From assembly GCF_005503535.1 (NCBI RefSeq), contig NZ_SCNN01000031.1, positions 1 through 64,000 of the forward strand: a stretch of 64,000 nucleotides of DNA, written 5' to 3'. Below the pieces are notes generated by a model, which saw nothing but the letters and a program-made list of their open reading frames with translations, did no database searches and was not told where the DNA came from. Origin of the DNA: Mesorhizobium comanense. Lineage in GTDB: Bacteria > Pseudomonadota > Alphaproteobacteria > Rhizobiales > Rhizobiaceae. The position numbers and the translations under genes were made by a program. Below, in pieces: positions 32,798-40,586 of the stretch; positions within the stretch are counted from its first letter, which is position 1, and every line of letters begins with the position of its first letter.

Positions 32798-34288
32798 ATG
32801 ATCAAGCACAATCCGCCTTCTCCCGAACCGCTGCACCGCGCCATCGCACGCTTTGGCGACGTCACCGTGCTGGTGGTGGGCGACCTCATCCTCGACCGCT
32901 TCGTCAATGGCGTCATCGAGCGGATTTCGCCCGAGGCGCCGATCCCGGTGCTGCACGGGCGCGGCGAAAGCTCGGCCATGGGCGGCGCCGGCAACGTCGT
33001 CGCCAACATCGTTTCGCTTGGCGCGCGCGCCGTTCCGGTCTCTGTGCTCGGTACCGATGCCGCCGGCGACAGCCTGGTGCGGATGCTGGGCGAACTTGGC
33101 GCCGAGACAGCGGGCCTTTCGCAGCAGCGCGGACGCATGACCTCCTCCAAGAGCCGGTTCAGCGCGCTGAACCAGCAGGTGCTGCGCTTCGACGAGGAAG
33201 AGATCAAGCCGCTCGGGCAAGCGGAGCGGGCCGAACTGGTCCGGCACTTCCGCGCCGCGCTGGCAGCCGCCGACATCGTCATCCTGTCCGACTACGGCAA
33301 GGGTATATTGCTGGACGGTGTCGCGGCGGAACTGATCGCCATCTGCCGCGAGGCGGGAAAACCGGTGCTGGTCGACCCCAAGGGGCGCGACTATTCCCGC
33401 TATGCCGGGGCGACCGCCATTACCCCCAACCGCAAGGAACTGGGCGAGGCCGTGGGCCACGCGGTGTTCGCCGATGACGAGATCGTTGAGGCCGCCCGCG
33501 ACCTGATCTCGGCACACGGCTTCGACTTCGTCGTCGCCACCCGCAGCGAGAAGGGCATGACCGTGGTAGGCCCGCAGGAAGCGCGCCACATCGCTACCCA
33601 GGCGCGTGAAGTGTTCGACGTCTCCGGCGCCGGCGACACAGTCATAGCAACCTTCGCGCTGGCGCTTGCCGGCGGCGCCGATCCCGTCGCGGCAGCCTCG
33701 ATCGCCAATGCCGCAGGCGGCGTCGTCGTCGGCAAGCGTGGCACTGCCCGGCTGAGCGTCGAGGAACTCACGGGGGCGCTGTTTCGCTCGCATGGGCCGA
33801 CCTCCCACAAGGATGCCATTCTCGACGCCTCGTCGGCCGCGCGCATGGTTGCGGCGTGGAAGGAAGAAGGCTTGAGCGTCGGTTTCACCAATGGCTGTTT
33901 CGACATATTGCATGCCGGCCATGTCAGCCTGCTGCACGCGGCGCGCAGCCAGTGCGACCGGCTGGTGCTGGGGCTCAACAGCGATGCCTCGGTGCGGCGG
34001 CTGAAAGGCCCGGGCCGCCCGGTCAACGACCAGCACGACCGCGCCTGCGTGCTGGCGGCGCTCGCCTCCGTCGATGCCGTCGTGGTGTTCGACGAGGATA
34101 CGCCGCTCAAGCTGATCGAGGCGCTGCTGCCCGACATTCTGGTCAAGGGCGCCGACTACACGATCGACACAGTGGTCGGCGCCGATGTGGTGCAAAAGGC
34201 CGGCGGACGCGTCGTGCTTGTCGATCTCGTCGCCGGCAAAAGCACCACCAGCACCATCGGCAAACTGCGCGCCGGCTCCACAAACTGA
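32798..34288 (+). CDS. hldE: Bifunctional heptose-7-P kinase / heptose-1-P adenylyltransferase
   Basis: A 496-aa two-domain enzyme. Residues ~1-320 form a ribokinase-type kinase (VLVVGDLILDRFVNGVIERI near the start; VSGAGDTVIATFALALAGG near 280-298) that makes heptose-1,7-bisphosphate. Residues ~340-496 form a nucleotidyltransferase with VGFTNGCFDILHAGHVSLLH and a GRPVNDQHDRACVLAAL stretch that makes ADP-heptose. The length fits fused HldE. It begins the plus-strand half of the heptose locus, 7 bp before gmhA. Confidence 0.95.
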   Translation: MIKHNPPSPEPLHRAIARFGDVTVLVVGDLILDRFVNGVIERISPEAPIPVLHGRGESSAMGGAGNVVANIVSLGARAVPVSVLGTDAAGDSLVRMLGELGAETAGLSQQRGRMTSSKSRFSALNQQVLRFDEEEIKPLGQAERAELVRHFRAALAAADIVILSDYGKGILLDGVAAELIAICREAGKPVLVDPKGRDYSRYAGATAITPNRKELGEAVGHAVFADDEIVEAARDLISAHGFDFVVATRSEKGMTVVGPQEARHIATQAREVFDVSGAGDTVIATFALALAGGADPVAAASIANAAGGVVVGKRGTARLSVEELTGALFRSHGPTSHKDAILDASSAARMVAAWKEEGLSVGFTNGCFDILHAGHVSLLHAARSQCDRLVLGLNSDASVRRLKGPGRPVNDQHDRACVLAALASVDAVVVFDEDTPLKLIEALLPDILVKGADYTIDTVVGADVVQKAGGRVVLVDLVAGKSTTSTIGKLRAGSTN

Positions 34289-34295
34289 GGATTTC

Positions 34296-34868
34296 ATGTC
34301 CGAACTGAACGACTATCTGGTCCGCTCGGCGGCAGCCATCACTGCAATGGTCGAGCGCGACCTGACCGGCGAGATGGAACGGGCGGCGAGCGCCGTCGTG
34401 ACGGCGCTTTCCCAAGGGAAAGCCTTCCTGATCGCCGGCAATGGCGGCTCGGCCAGCGACGCCATCCATATCGCCGGCGAGCTCGTCGGCCGCTTCCTCA
34501 AGGAGCGGAAGGCCTACAATGTCATCGCGCTGCCGGCCAACGCCGCCGTGCTGACCGCCTGGGGCAATGATTACGGCTTCGACACGGTGTTCTCGCGTCA
34601 GGTCGAGGCGCATGGCGCGGCCGGCGGCGTGCTCCTGGCAATTTCCACCAGCGGCAATTCGCCGAGCATTCTCGCCGCCGCCGAACAGGCGCGGATGATG
34701 GACATGACGGTGATCGGCCTGACCGGCGACACCGGCGGCAAGCTCGCGCCGCTCTGCGACATCCTGCTCAACGTGCCTTCGACCTCGACGCCGATCATCC
34801 AGCAGGGGCACCTGTGCCTTTATCACTATCTTTGCGAAGTGGTCGAAACGCGCCTCTCGAATGGCTGA
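34296..34868 (+). CDS. gmhA: Phosphoheptose isomerase
   Basis: A 190-aa SIS-domain enzyme that converts sedoheptulose-7-phosphate to D-glycero-D-manno-heptose-7-phosphate, the first step. The motifs FLIAGNGGSASDAIHIAGEL (residues ~46-65), LLAISTSGNSPSILAAAEQA and IIQQGHLCLYHYLCEVVE are diagnostic. The ATG at 34296 has TGAGG 5 nt upstream, 7 bp after hldE. It overlaps gmhB by 8 nt. Confidence 0.95.
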   Translation: MSELNDYLVRSAAAITAMVERDLTGEMERAASAVVTALSQGKAFLIAGNGGSASDAIHIAGELVGRFLKERKAYNVIALPANAAVLTAWGNDYGFDTVFSRQVEAHGAAGGVLLAISTSGNSPSILAAAEQARMMDMTVIGLTGDTGGKLAPLCDILLNVPSTSTPIIQQGHLCLYHYLCEVVETRLSNG

Positions 34869-35514
34869 CGGACAACAGGCGCCATACGGGCTGACCGAGC
34901 CGGGCCTGTGGGTCGAACGGGTCGGAGCGCAGGTCTTCGCCAGGGGCGTGCCCGCATTGTTTCTCGACCGCGACGGCACGATCAATGTCGATACCGACTA
35001 TCCCAGCGACCCGGCCGGCATCGTGCTCAGGCCGCAGATATTGCCGGCGATCGCGGCCGCCAACCGGATCGGCATCCCCGTTGTCGTCGTCACCAACCAG
35101 TCCGGCATCGCGCGCGGCTATTTCGGCTGGAGTACTTTCGCCGCGGTGAACGGCCGGGTGCTGGACCTGCTGCGTGCGCAGGGCGTGTTCGTCGATCTGG
35201 TGCTTGCCTGCGCCTACCACGAGGCCGGCACGGGGTCGCTCGGGATTGCCGATCACCCGATGCGCAAGCCCAATCCCGGCATGCTGGTCGAGGCCGCCAA
35301 ACGCCTCGATCTTGATCTCCCGCAATCCCTGATCGTCGGCGACAAGCTGGCCGACATGCAGGCGGGGCAACGTGCCGGCCTGGCGCAAGGCTGGCTTGTG
35401 GACGGCGAAGCCTCGGCCCGGTCCGGCTTCGCGATCAGGCGCCTGGGTGATCAGGACGATCTCGACGGCCTCGTGGCGGCCATCGAAAATCTCGGACGGG
35501 GCGCCGGATCCTGA
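34861..35514 (+). CDS. gmhB: D-glycero-beta-D-manno-heptose-1,7-bisphosphate 7-phosphatase
   Basis: A 217-aa HAD phosphatase that removes the 7-phosphate of heptose-1,7-bisphosphate. Motif I is ALFLDRDGTINVDTDYP (residues ~32-48), motif II is VVVTNQSGIARG, and motif III/IV is SLIVGDKLADMQAGQRAG. Where a typical GmhB has a Cys-rich zinc loop, this one has CAYHEAGTGSLGIADHPMRK, with just one Cys and a His; zinc binding is thus uncertain. It ends the hldE-gmhA-gmhB operon. Confidence 0.92.
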   Translation: MADGQQAPYGLTEPGLWVERVGAQVFARGVPALFLDRDGTINVDTDYPSDPAGIVLRPQILPAIAAANRIGIPVVVVTNQSGIARGYFGWSTFAAVNGRVLDLLRAQGVFVDLVLACAYHEAGTGSLGIADHPMRKPNPGMLVEAAKRLDLDLPQSLIVGDKLADMQAGQRAGLAQGWLVDGEASARSGFAIRRLGDQDDLDGLVAAIENLGRGAGS

Positions 35515-35517
35515 AGG

Positions 35518-36312
35518 CTACACGGGGCCGTCGCGGTCCGAGGCCTCGTAGAGCTTGGCCTCGGTGGCGAAGGAATAGATCATCACCGACATCGAGTAGA
35601 CGAAGCCGTGCCGGCCGCACAGGAAGTAGCGCTTGGCCAGGTAGAATTTCAGGAAGTTGCCGAGTGGCGAGAGCACCAGCCTCACCAGGCCGGGCTTCTT
35701 GCCCTTCTCGACCAGCGTGACGGCCTTGAGGCCGGAATAGCTGTTGGCGCGCGCCAGGTCTTCCTCGACCGATATTTCGCGGCGGTGCAGCAGCACGCCG
35801 TCCTCGATCGTGGCGGTTTCTCCCGGCACGCGGAAGGATTCATGCACCCGGGCGCCGAGGTCTATGGTGGCGCCCTGCCGGCGGAAGAGGCGCAGCAGCC
35901 TGTTGTGCAGCACCCAGCGATGCGCGTAGCCATAGCCTTTCAGCCAATCGCGGCGGCGGATGTACCATCCGTCGATCTTGTTGTCGCTCGCTTGCGTCGC
36001 GGCCACGATCGACTGCCGCAGTCGTTCGTCGACGCGCTCGTCCGGGTCGATCGAGAGACACCAGGGCTGGTTGGCGTGCTCGAGCGAGAACTGGCGCTGG
36101 CGCGGAAAGCCCGGCCAGTCATTGTGCAGCAGCTTTATCGGATAGCCCTTGGCGATATAGCCCTGCACGCATTCGATGGTGCCGTCGGTCGACCCGGAAT
36201 CGACGATGATGATCTCGGCGCAGAAATCGATGCTTTCCAGGCACGGGCCGATCATGTCGGCCTCGTTGACGCAGATGATGAGCGCCGAGACCGGGCTTGC
36301 AAATCGTGTCAT
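35518..36312 (-). CDS. Family 2 glycosyltransferase (WaaE-like)
   Basis: A 264-aa GT2 enzyme of the WaaE/KdtX type. N-terminal VSALIICVNEADMIGPCLES and IIIVDSGSTDGTIECVQGY carry the nucleotide-binding part with its DSGS. WCLSIDPDERVDERLRQSI holds the metal-binding D-P-D. The terminal membrane-proximal helices include FLKFYLAKRYFLCGRHGFVY. WaaE homologues add a glucose to heptose I of the core; the sugar here is not deducible. ATG 36312 has GGAAGGGG upstream. It converges on gmhB with 3 bp between. Confidence 0.88.
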   Translation of the reverse strand: MTRFASPVSALIICVNEADMIGPCLESIDFCAEIIIVDSGSTDGTIECVQGYIAKGYPIKLLHNDWPGFPRQRQFSLEHANQPWCLSIDPDERVDERLRQSIVAATQASDNKIDGWYIRRRDWLKGYGYAHRWVLHNRLLRLFRRQGATIDLGARVHESFRVPGETATIEDGVLLHRREISVEEDLARANSYSGLKAVTLVEKGKKPGLVRLVLSPLGNFLKFYLAKRYFLCGRHGFVYSMSVMIYSFATEAKLYEASDRDGPV

Positions 36313-36402
36313 GGACCCCTTCCCATGGCGGGTCGTCCCCGGAGTCGCTGCCTGCACCGTCTGTTCCACGCAGTCCCCCTGAGGGAAATCGTTACGCGCC
36401 TA

Positions 36403-36438
36403 CCCCGGGAAAACCGTTACATACTTTTTCCCGGAATT
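36403..36438. repeat. Short palindrome, family F (copy 2)
   Basis: CCCGGGAAAACCGTTACATA continues into CTTTTTCCCGGAATT. It is closely similar to 14009-14044. It lies between the glycosyltransferase and lrp, both on the minus strand, and could be the lrp terminator. Confidence 0.65.
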
Positions 36439-36584
36439 GCTTGAGAAACCATCAAGCGCCCAGTCAAGCAGTCCGGCATTGCCACTCATCCCTTGTATAT
36501 GAGCGTCTGCCGAACGCCAACGCGGCGGACGTGCGGCTGCGGCACGGATTTTGCGGGCAAGGGTACTGCCGGATTGGCGCCGGT

Positions 36585-37064
36585 TCAGGGCCGTTCGAAG
36601 GAAACCAGCCCCTCGTCCTTGACCCGGCGAATGGTGAGCGCGGTGCGCACGGTGTCGACATTGGGCGTCGAGGTCAGTTCCTCGATGACGAAGGTCTGGA
36701 AGGTGCCGAGGTCGCTTGCCACGCAATGCAGCAGGAAATCGGATTCGCCCGACACCATCCAGGCATCGCGCACGATCGGCCAGCCGCGCGTACGCTCGGC
36801 AAAGGTGCGCAGCTCGGCATCGGCCTGATGGTGCAGCCCGACCAGGCAGAAGGCGACGACGTCGAGGCCCAGCGCCTGCGCGTTGAGCAGCGCGCGATAG
36901 CCGCGGATGATGCCGGTCTCCTCCAGGCGCTTGACCCGGCGCAGGCAAGGCGGCGCCGAAATGCCGACGCGGTTGGACAACTCGACATTGGTCATGCGCC
37001 CGTCCGCCTGCAACTCGCGCAGGATCTTCCAGTCGATGGCGTCGAGGTCGGCTTTCAGGGGCAT
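36585..37064 (-). CDS. lrp: Lrp/AsnC family transcriptional regulator
   Basis: A 159-aa regulator. The N-terminal HTH spans residues ~8-55 (DWKILRELQADGRMTNVELS and RVGISAPPCLRRVKRLEETG). The C-terminal RAM effector domain has ALGLDVVAFCLVGLHHQADA and AWMVSGESDFLLHCVASDLG. It senses amino acids and commonly acts as a global regulator. It is divergent from trxB, the same neighbourhood as in other rhizobia. The 253-bp gap to trxB holds both promoters. Confidence 0.93.
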   Translation of the reverse strand: MPLKADLDAIDWKILRELQADGRMTNVELSNRVGISAPPCLRRVKRLEETGIIRGYRALLNAQALGLDVVAFCLVGLHHQADAELRTFAERTRGWPIVRDAWMVSGESDFLLHCVASDLGTFQTFVIEELTSTPNVDTVRTALTIRRVKDEGLVSFERP

Positions 37065-37317
37065 CGTGTCTCAGCTCGGCGCAAGAATCTTTCGCGATTT
37101 TGTAATTAAACGACTTTTGTGTCGGCGCCAGCCCTTCTCAACGCGATTTTTGACCCGTAACGAAAACGGCCGCCGCGCGAATATCCACATGGGCCGAAGC
37201 TTTCCGGGGACGACGGCCCGTTCGTCTTGCTGGCGTGGTTGGCAACCCTTACATTACGCCGGACATTCCACGTCTTTTTCCAAGGCACATCCGTTGTCTG
37301 CCCCGCAGAGGCTTCAA

Positions 37318-38292
37318 ATGACCATTAAGCACGCGCCCGTTCTCATCATCGGTTCCGGTCCGGCCGGCTACACGGCGGCGGTCTATGCCGCTCGCGCCAT
37401 GCTGAAGCCGATGCTCGTCGCCGGCCTGCAGCAGGGCGGCCAGCTGATGATCACCACCGATGTCGAGAATTATCCGGGCTTCGCCGACCCGATCCAGGGG
37501 CCGTGGCTGATGGAGCAGATGCTCAAGCAGGCCGAGCATGTCGGCACCGACATCATCAACGACATCATCACCGAGGTCGACCTCAATGTGCGCCCGTTCC
37601 GCGCCAAGGGCGATTCCGGCACGACCTACACGGCCGACGCCCTGATCATCGCCACCGGCGCGCAGGCGAAGTGGCTGGGCATTCCCACCGAGCAGGATTT
37701 CATGGGCTTCGGCGTGTCCGCCTGCGCCACCTGCGACGGTTTCTTCTATCGCGGCAAGGATGTCGCTGTCGTGGGCGGCGGCAACTCGGCGGTGGAAGAG
37801 GCGCTCTATCTGTCGAACCTGGCCAAGAGCGTCACCGTCATCCACAGGCGCTCGGACTTCCGGGCCGAGCGCATCCTGCGCGAGCGGCTGCTGAAGAAGG
37901 ACAATGTCCGGGTGATCTGGGACACGATCGTCGACGAGATCACCGGGCGTCCGGGCAAGGCGCCGCTGCCGCCGTCGGTCGAAGGGCTGAAGCTCAAGCA
38001 TGCGGTGACCGGCGCCGAAAGCCACCTCAAGGTCGACGGTGTCTTCGTGGCCATCGGCCACGCGCCGGCGGTCGAGCTGTTCGCCGGCAAGCTCAAGCAG
38101 AAGCCGAACGGCTATCTGTGGACGGCGCCGGATTCGACGCGCACCGACGTGCCCGGCGTTTTCGCCGCCGGCGACGTGACCGACGATATCTATCGCCAGG
38201 CGGTGACGGCGGCGGGGCTTGGCTGCATGGCGGCGCTCGAGGCGGAGAAGTATCTGGCGGGTATCGAAGTGCACCGCGAGGCGGCCGAATAG
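37318..38292 (+). CDS. trxB: Thioredoxin-disulfide reductase
   Basis: A 324-aa flavoenzyme that reduces thioredoxin with NADPH. The FAD motif is IIGSGPAGYTAAVYAAR (residues ~10-26). The redox-active CATC is at residues 136-139 in VSACATCDGFF. The NADPH motif is VAVVGGGNSAVEEALYL, and the C-terminal FAD contact is VFAAGDVTDDIYRQAVTAAG. It is followed by an lsrB/vtlR-type regulator on the same strand, 90 bp away. Confidence 0.97.
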   Translation: MTIKHAPVLIIGSGPAGYTAAVYAARAMLKPMLVAGLQQGGQLMITTDVENYPGFADPIQGPWLMEQMLKQAEHVGTDIINDIITEVDLNVRPFRAKGDSGTTYTADALIIATGAQAKWLGIPTEQDFMGFGVSACATCDGFFYRGKDVAVVGGGNSAVEEALYLSNLAKSVTVIHRRSDFRAERILRERLLKKDNVRVIWDTIVDEITGRPGKAPLPPSVEGLKLKHAVTGAESHLKVDGVFVAIGHAPAVELFAGKLKQKPNGYLWTAPDSTRTDVPGVFAAGDVTDDIYRQAVTAAGLGCMAALEAEKYLAGIEVHREAAE

Positions 38293-38382
38293 GCCGCTTA
38301 TAAAACTGTTAAAAAAACGGCTTAGAGACGCCGTGTAAAAGCCTGATTTTGCATTCAGACGCCAAGCAGAAAGAGGGGAATC

Positions 38383-39279
38383 ATGGCGTTGGACTGGGAC
38401 AAGCTACGCGTGTTTCACGCTGCGGCGGAGGCGGGGTCGTTCACACACGCGGCCGAGACGCTGCATCTATCGCAATCGGCGATATCGCGGCAGGTCAGCG
38501 CGCTCGAACATGATGTCGGCGTGCCGCTGTTCAACCGCCACGCGCGCGGCCTGGTGCTGACCGAGCAGGGCGAGATGCTGTTCCGCACGGCGCATGACGT
38601 GCTGATGAAGCTCGAGACCATCAAGTCGCGCCTGACGGAAACCAAGGACCGCCCCTCCGGCGTGCTTCGCGTGACGACGACCGTCGGCCTCGGCGCCGGC
38701 TGGCTGACCGAGCGGGTGCAGGAATTCATCGAGCTCTATCCGGAGATCAGCCTGCAGCTGATCCTCGCCAATGAGGAACTCGACCTCACCATGCGCCAGG
38801 CGGACTGCGCCATCCGGCTGCGTCAGCCGCAGCAGCCGGACCTGATCCAGCGCCGCCTGTTCACGGTGCATTTCCATCTCTACGCGGCGCCTTCCTATGT
38901 CGCCAAGCACGGCAAGCCGGCCTCGGTCGCCGAGCTCAGGAACCACCGCATCGTCACCTTCGGCCTGCCGGTGCCCTCGCATCTGTCGGAGCTGAACTGG
39001 CTGGAAACCGTCGGCGATTTCGAGGGTGGCCAGCGGGTGCCATCGCTGCAGATCAACGACATCCTGTCGATCAAGCGCGCCGTGCAGGGCGGCGCCGGCA
39101 TCGCCATGCTGCCGGATTATGTGATCTCCAAGGATGCAGGGCTGGTGCAGCTTCTGCCAGAGACCGAGGTGCCGTCCTTCGACACCTATTTCGCCTATCC
39201 CGACGCCATGAAGAACCAGGCTAAGCTGCATGTCTTCCGCGATTTCATCATCGCAAAGGCGCGCAGCTGGTCGTTCTGA
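38383..39279 (+). CDS. lsrB: LysR family regulator, LsrB/VtlR type
   Basis: A 298-aa LysR regulator. HTH is at residues ~1-62 (LRVFHAAAEAGSFTHAAETL, LHLSQSAISRQVSALEHDVG). Its position directly after trxB, the same order as S. meliloti lsrB (oxidative stress, symbiosis) and Brucella/Agrobacterium vtlR (AbcR2 sRNA control), supports orthology; that knowledge is from memory. The protein has just one Cys (residue 142, in QADCAIRL), whereas redox sensing by LsrB is reported to use several. ATG 38383 has GAGGGGA upstream. Confidence 0.85.
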   Translation: MALDWDKLRVFHAAAEAGSFTHAAETLHLSQSAISRQVSALEHDVGVPLFNRHARGLVLTEQGEMLFRTAHDVLMKLETIKSRLTETKDRPSGVLRVTTTVGLGAGWLTERVQEFIELYPEISLQLILANEELDLTMRQADCAIRLRQPQQPDLIQRRLFTVHFHLYAAPSYVAKHGKPASVAELRNHRIVTFGLPVPSHLSELNWLETVGDFEGGQRVPSLQINDILSIKRAVQGGAGIAMLPDYVISKDAGLVQLLPETEVPSFDTYFAYPDAMKNQAKLHVFRDFIIAKARSWSF

Positions 39280-39359
39280 GCCCCGGAGGCACGCTGCCTT
39301 CGCCAGCCGGCATCACCTGAATATCGACATGGCCTGAGCGGCGCTGCTCGCTGTTCGGC

Positions 39360-39857
39360 TTACCCCTGCCAGGGCGTCAGGCGCGGCAGCCAGCCGGGGA
39401 CGTTGCGGCGATAGGTTTCGTACTCGCTGCCGTAGCGGCCGGCGAGCGTCGGTTCCTCGTAAAGCTTGACGAAGGTTGCCATGGTCGCGGCGGCGATGAC
39501 GGCGTAGATGGCGATCGGCCAGCTCGAGAACAGCAGCGCCTGGCCGATGATGATCGACAGCACGGCGACATACATGGGGTTGCGGACGTGGCGGTAGATG
39601 CCGCCGACCACCAGCCTCTCGGTCGGAGCGACAGGGGCAGGGGTGCCCATCCCCTCCAGCGCGAAGCGGCCGAAGGCATGCAGCAGCACGGCGGTCGCCG
39701 CGGCCACGAGAACGCCGCCCACGGGCACGAAGCCCGGCACGGGTGACCACGGCGAGCCCCAGCGGTCGCTCAGCAGCCATGGCACGAGGCCGGCGACCAC
39801 GCCTGGCGCCACGATGAGGAAAAAGCCGCTGCCGGCAATCGCCGAAAAACGACGCAT
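39360..39857 (-). CDS. Methyltransferase family membrane protein (ICMT/PEMT-like)
   Basis: A 165-aa protein with four predicted helices. It has the ICMT-type motif LVVGGIYRHVRNPMYVAVLS (about residues 84-103) and the terminal EPTLAGRYGSEYETYRRNV, which form the SAM-binding site in this family. It methylates an isoprenylcysteine, phospholipid or other lipid-like group; the substrate is unknown. The ATG at 39857 has AGGGGAG upstream. It converges on lsrB. Confidence 0.85.
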   Translation of the reverse strand: MRRFSAIAGSGFFLIVAPGVVAGLVPWLLSDRWGSPWSPVPGFVPVGGVLVAAATAVLLHAFGRFALEGMGTPAPVAPTERLVVGGIYRHVRNPMYVAVLSIIIGQALLFSSWPIAIYAVIAAATMATFVKLYEEPTLAGRYGSEYETYRRNVPGWLPRLTPWQG

Positions 39858-40121
39858 TGAACGTTTCTCCCCTGTTTGCCTCAGAATTAAACGGCTCCTG
39901 CCCGTTTGCAGGTCATCAGGCATTTTCCGGTATTTCGCAGCAGAATTGCTTGGCGCCGGCGTTTTTTCAGCGGCAATGGCGCGGCTATGCGTTCCAATTC
40001 GACGATTCTGTTGGTCCTATTGGCTTTGGGAATGGGTTGGACCACAGCCTATGCCTTTTTGCATGCGTGTGTTGCAAAATAGATGCTTGTTTCTTGGGCA
40101 TGATGAGCAGATATATAGATC

Positions 40122-40236
40122 ATCTCCTGGGCGCGTTCTCCTCCCATTAGCGCCCTCGAGTGTTCCCCTCTGGAGGTTAGCCTTAACAGGCACTTCCAAT
40201 CAAACTCAGCCGGATCTTCGTTGATCCGGCTTTTTT
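40122..40236 (+). ncRNA. Candidate AbcR-like (alpha-r15) small RNA
   Basis: No gene fits 39858-40586, but this stretch shows the AbcR design. Hairpin 1 pairs GGGCGC (40129-40134) with GCGCCC (40150-40155) around a 15-nt loop with CTCCTCCC, an anti-Shine-Dalgarno motif. A second small stem has CCTC/GAGG at ~40167-40176. An intrinsic terminator closes it: GCCGGATC/GATCCGGC at 40209-40230, then six T. A TTGTTT (40087) and GATATA (40110) pair is a possible promoter. Predicted length is ~115 nt, as expected. The locus after trxB-lsrB matches that of abcR1/2 in S. meliloti (from memory). Confidence 0.7.
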
Positions 40237-40295
40237 GTTGCCTTGAGGTCATCGGGCGGGCTGAAAAAACCATCGGAATAGCCGCGTAACAGTGA

Positions 40296-40316
40296 CATGT
40301 AACCTCTGGTAACATG
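40296..40316. promoter_or_regulatory. Inverted repeat CATGTAACC-TCT-GGTAACATG
   Basis: Nine-bp arms with one mismatch and a 3-bp spacer. GTAAC occurs a third time 7 bp upstream. The site lies between the two small-RNA candidates and could be an operator for the second. Confidence 0.4.
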
Positions 40317-40354
40317 ACAAGGGCATGCTCGACCTGCTAAGCAGATCATAGGAC

Positions 40355-40540
40355 GCGGTGTGGTTCGGACGGGAGATGGGGGCATCACTCGGACGGCCCG
40401 GGCTCAGGCGGCTACCGCGTCCGAACCATTTCCGCCGGACTTCGGCGACCACCCATATGCGGCGGACCTGCCGTTTCTCCTCCCAAGAAAACGGTCCGCA
40501 AAACAAAACGGCGTCCGGCCCCCCGGGCGTCGTTTTTGGT
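40355..40540 (+). ncRNA. Second structured RNA candidate, AbcR-like 3' part
   Basis: A run of inverted repeats: GGTTCGGACG/CGTCCGAACC (40362-40371 with 40418-40427, perfect), CGCCG/CGGCG (40433-40447), and a long stem GCGGA...TCCGC with CCGTTT/AAACGG (40462-40499) around a loop with CTCCTCCC. A terminator follows at 40508-40537 with TTTTT. The loop repeats that of the first candidate, suggesting a tandem AbcR2-like RNA. The 5' end and promoter are not clear, so it may begin only near 40450. Confidence 0.45.
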
Positions 40541-40543
40541 TTT

Positions 40544-40573
40544 TGTCCCCTCGAACGCGGGTTCGAGGGGACA
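40544..40573. terminator. Perfect 13-bp hairpin at the 3' end of the EF-G gene
   Basis: TGTCCCCTCGAAC and GTTCGAGGGGACA with a 4-nt loop. It lies 14 bp beyond the minus-strand EF-G stop. On that strand no T-run follows, so it may be a Rho-dependent or stabilising 3' hairpin; it also lies just after the T-run of the plus-strand RNA candidate. Confidence 0.45.
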
Positions 40574-40586
40574 ATGCGCTGGTGGC

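Noticed and set aside
32777..34297. 506-residue open frame on the minus strand, antisense to hldE
   Set aside because: It mirrors hldE codon for codon in a GC-rich gene, with no domain, SD or typical amino-acid mix.
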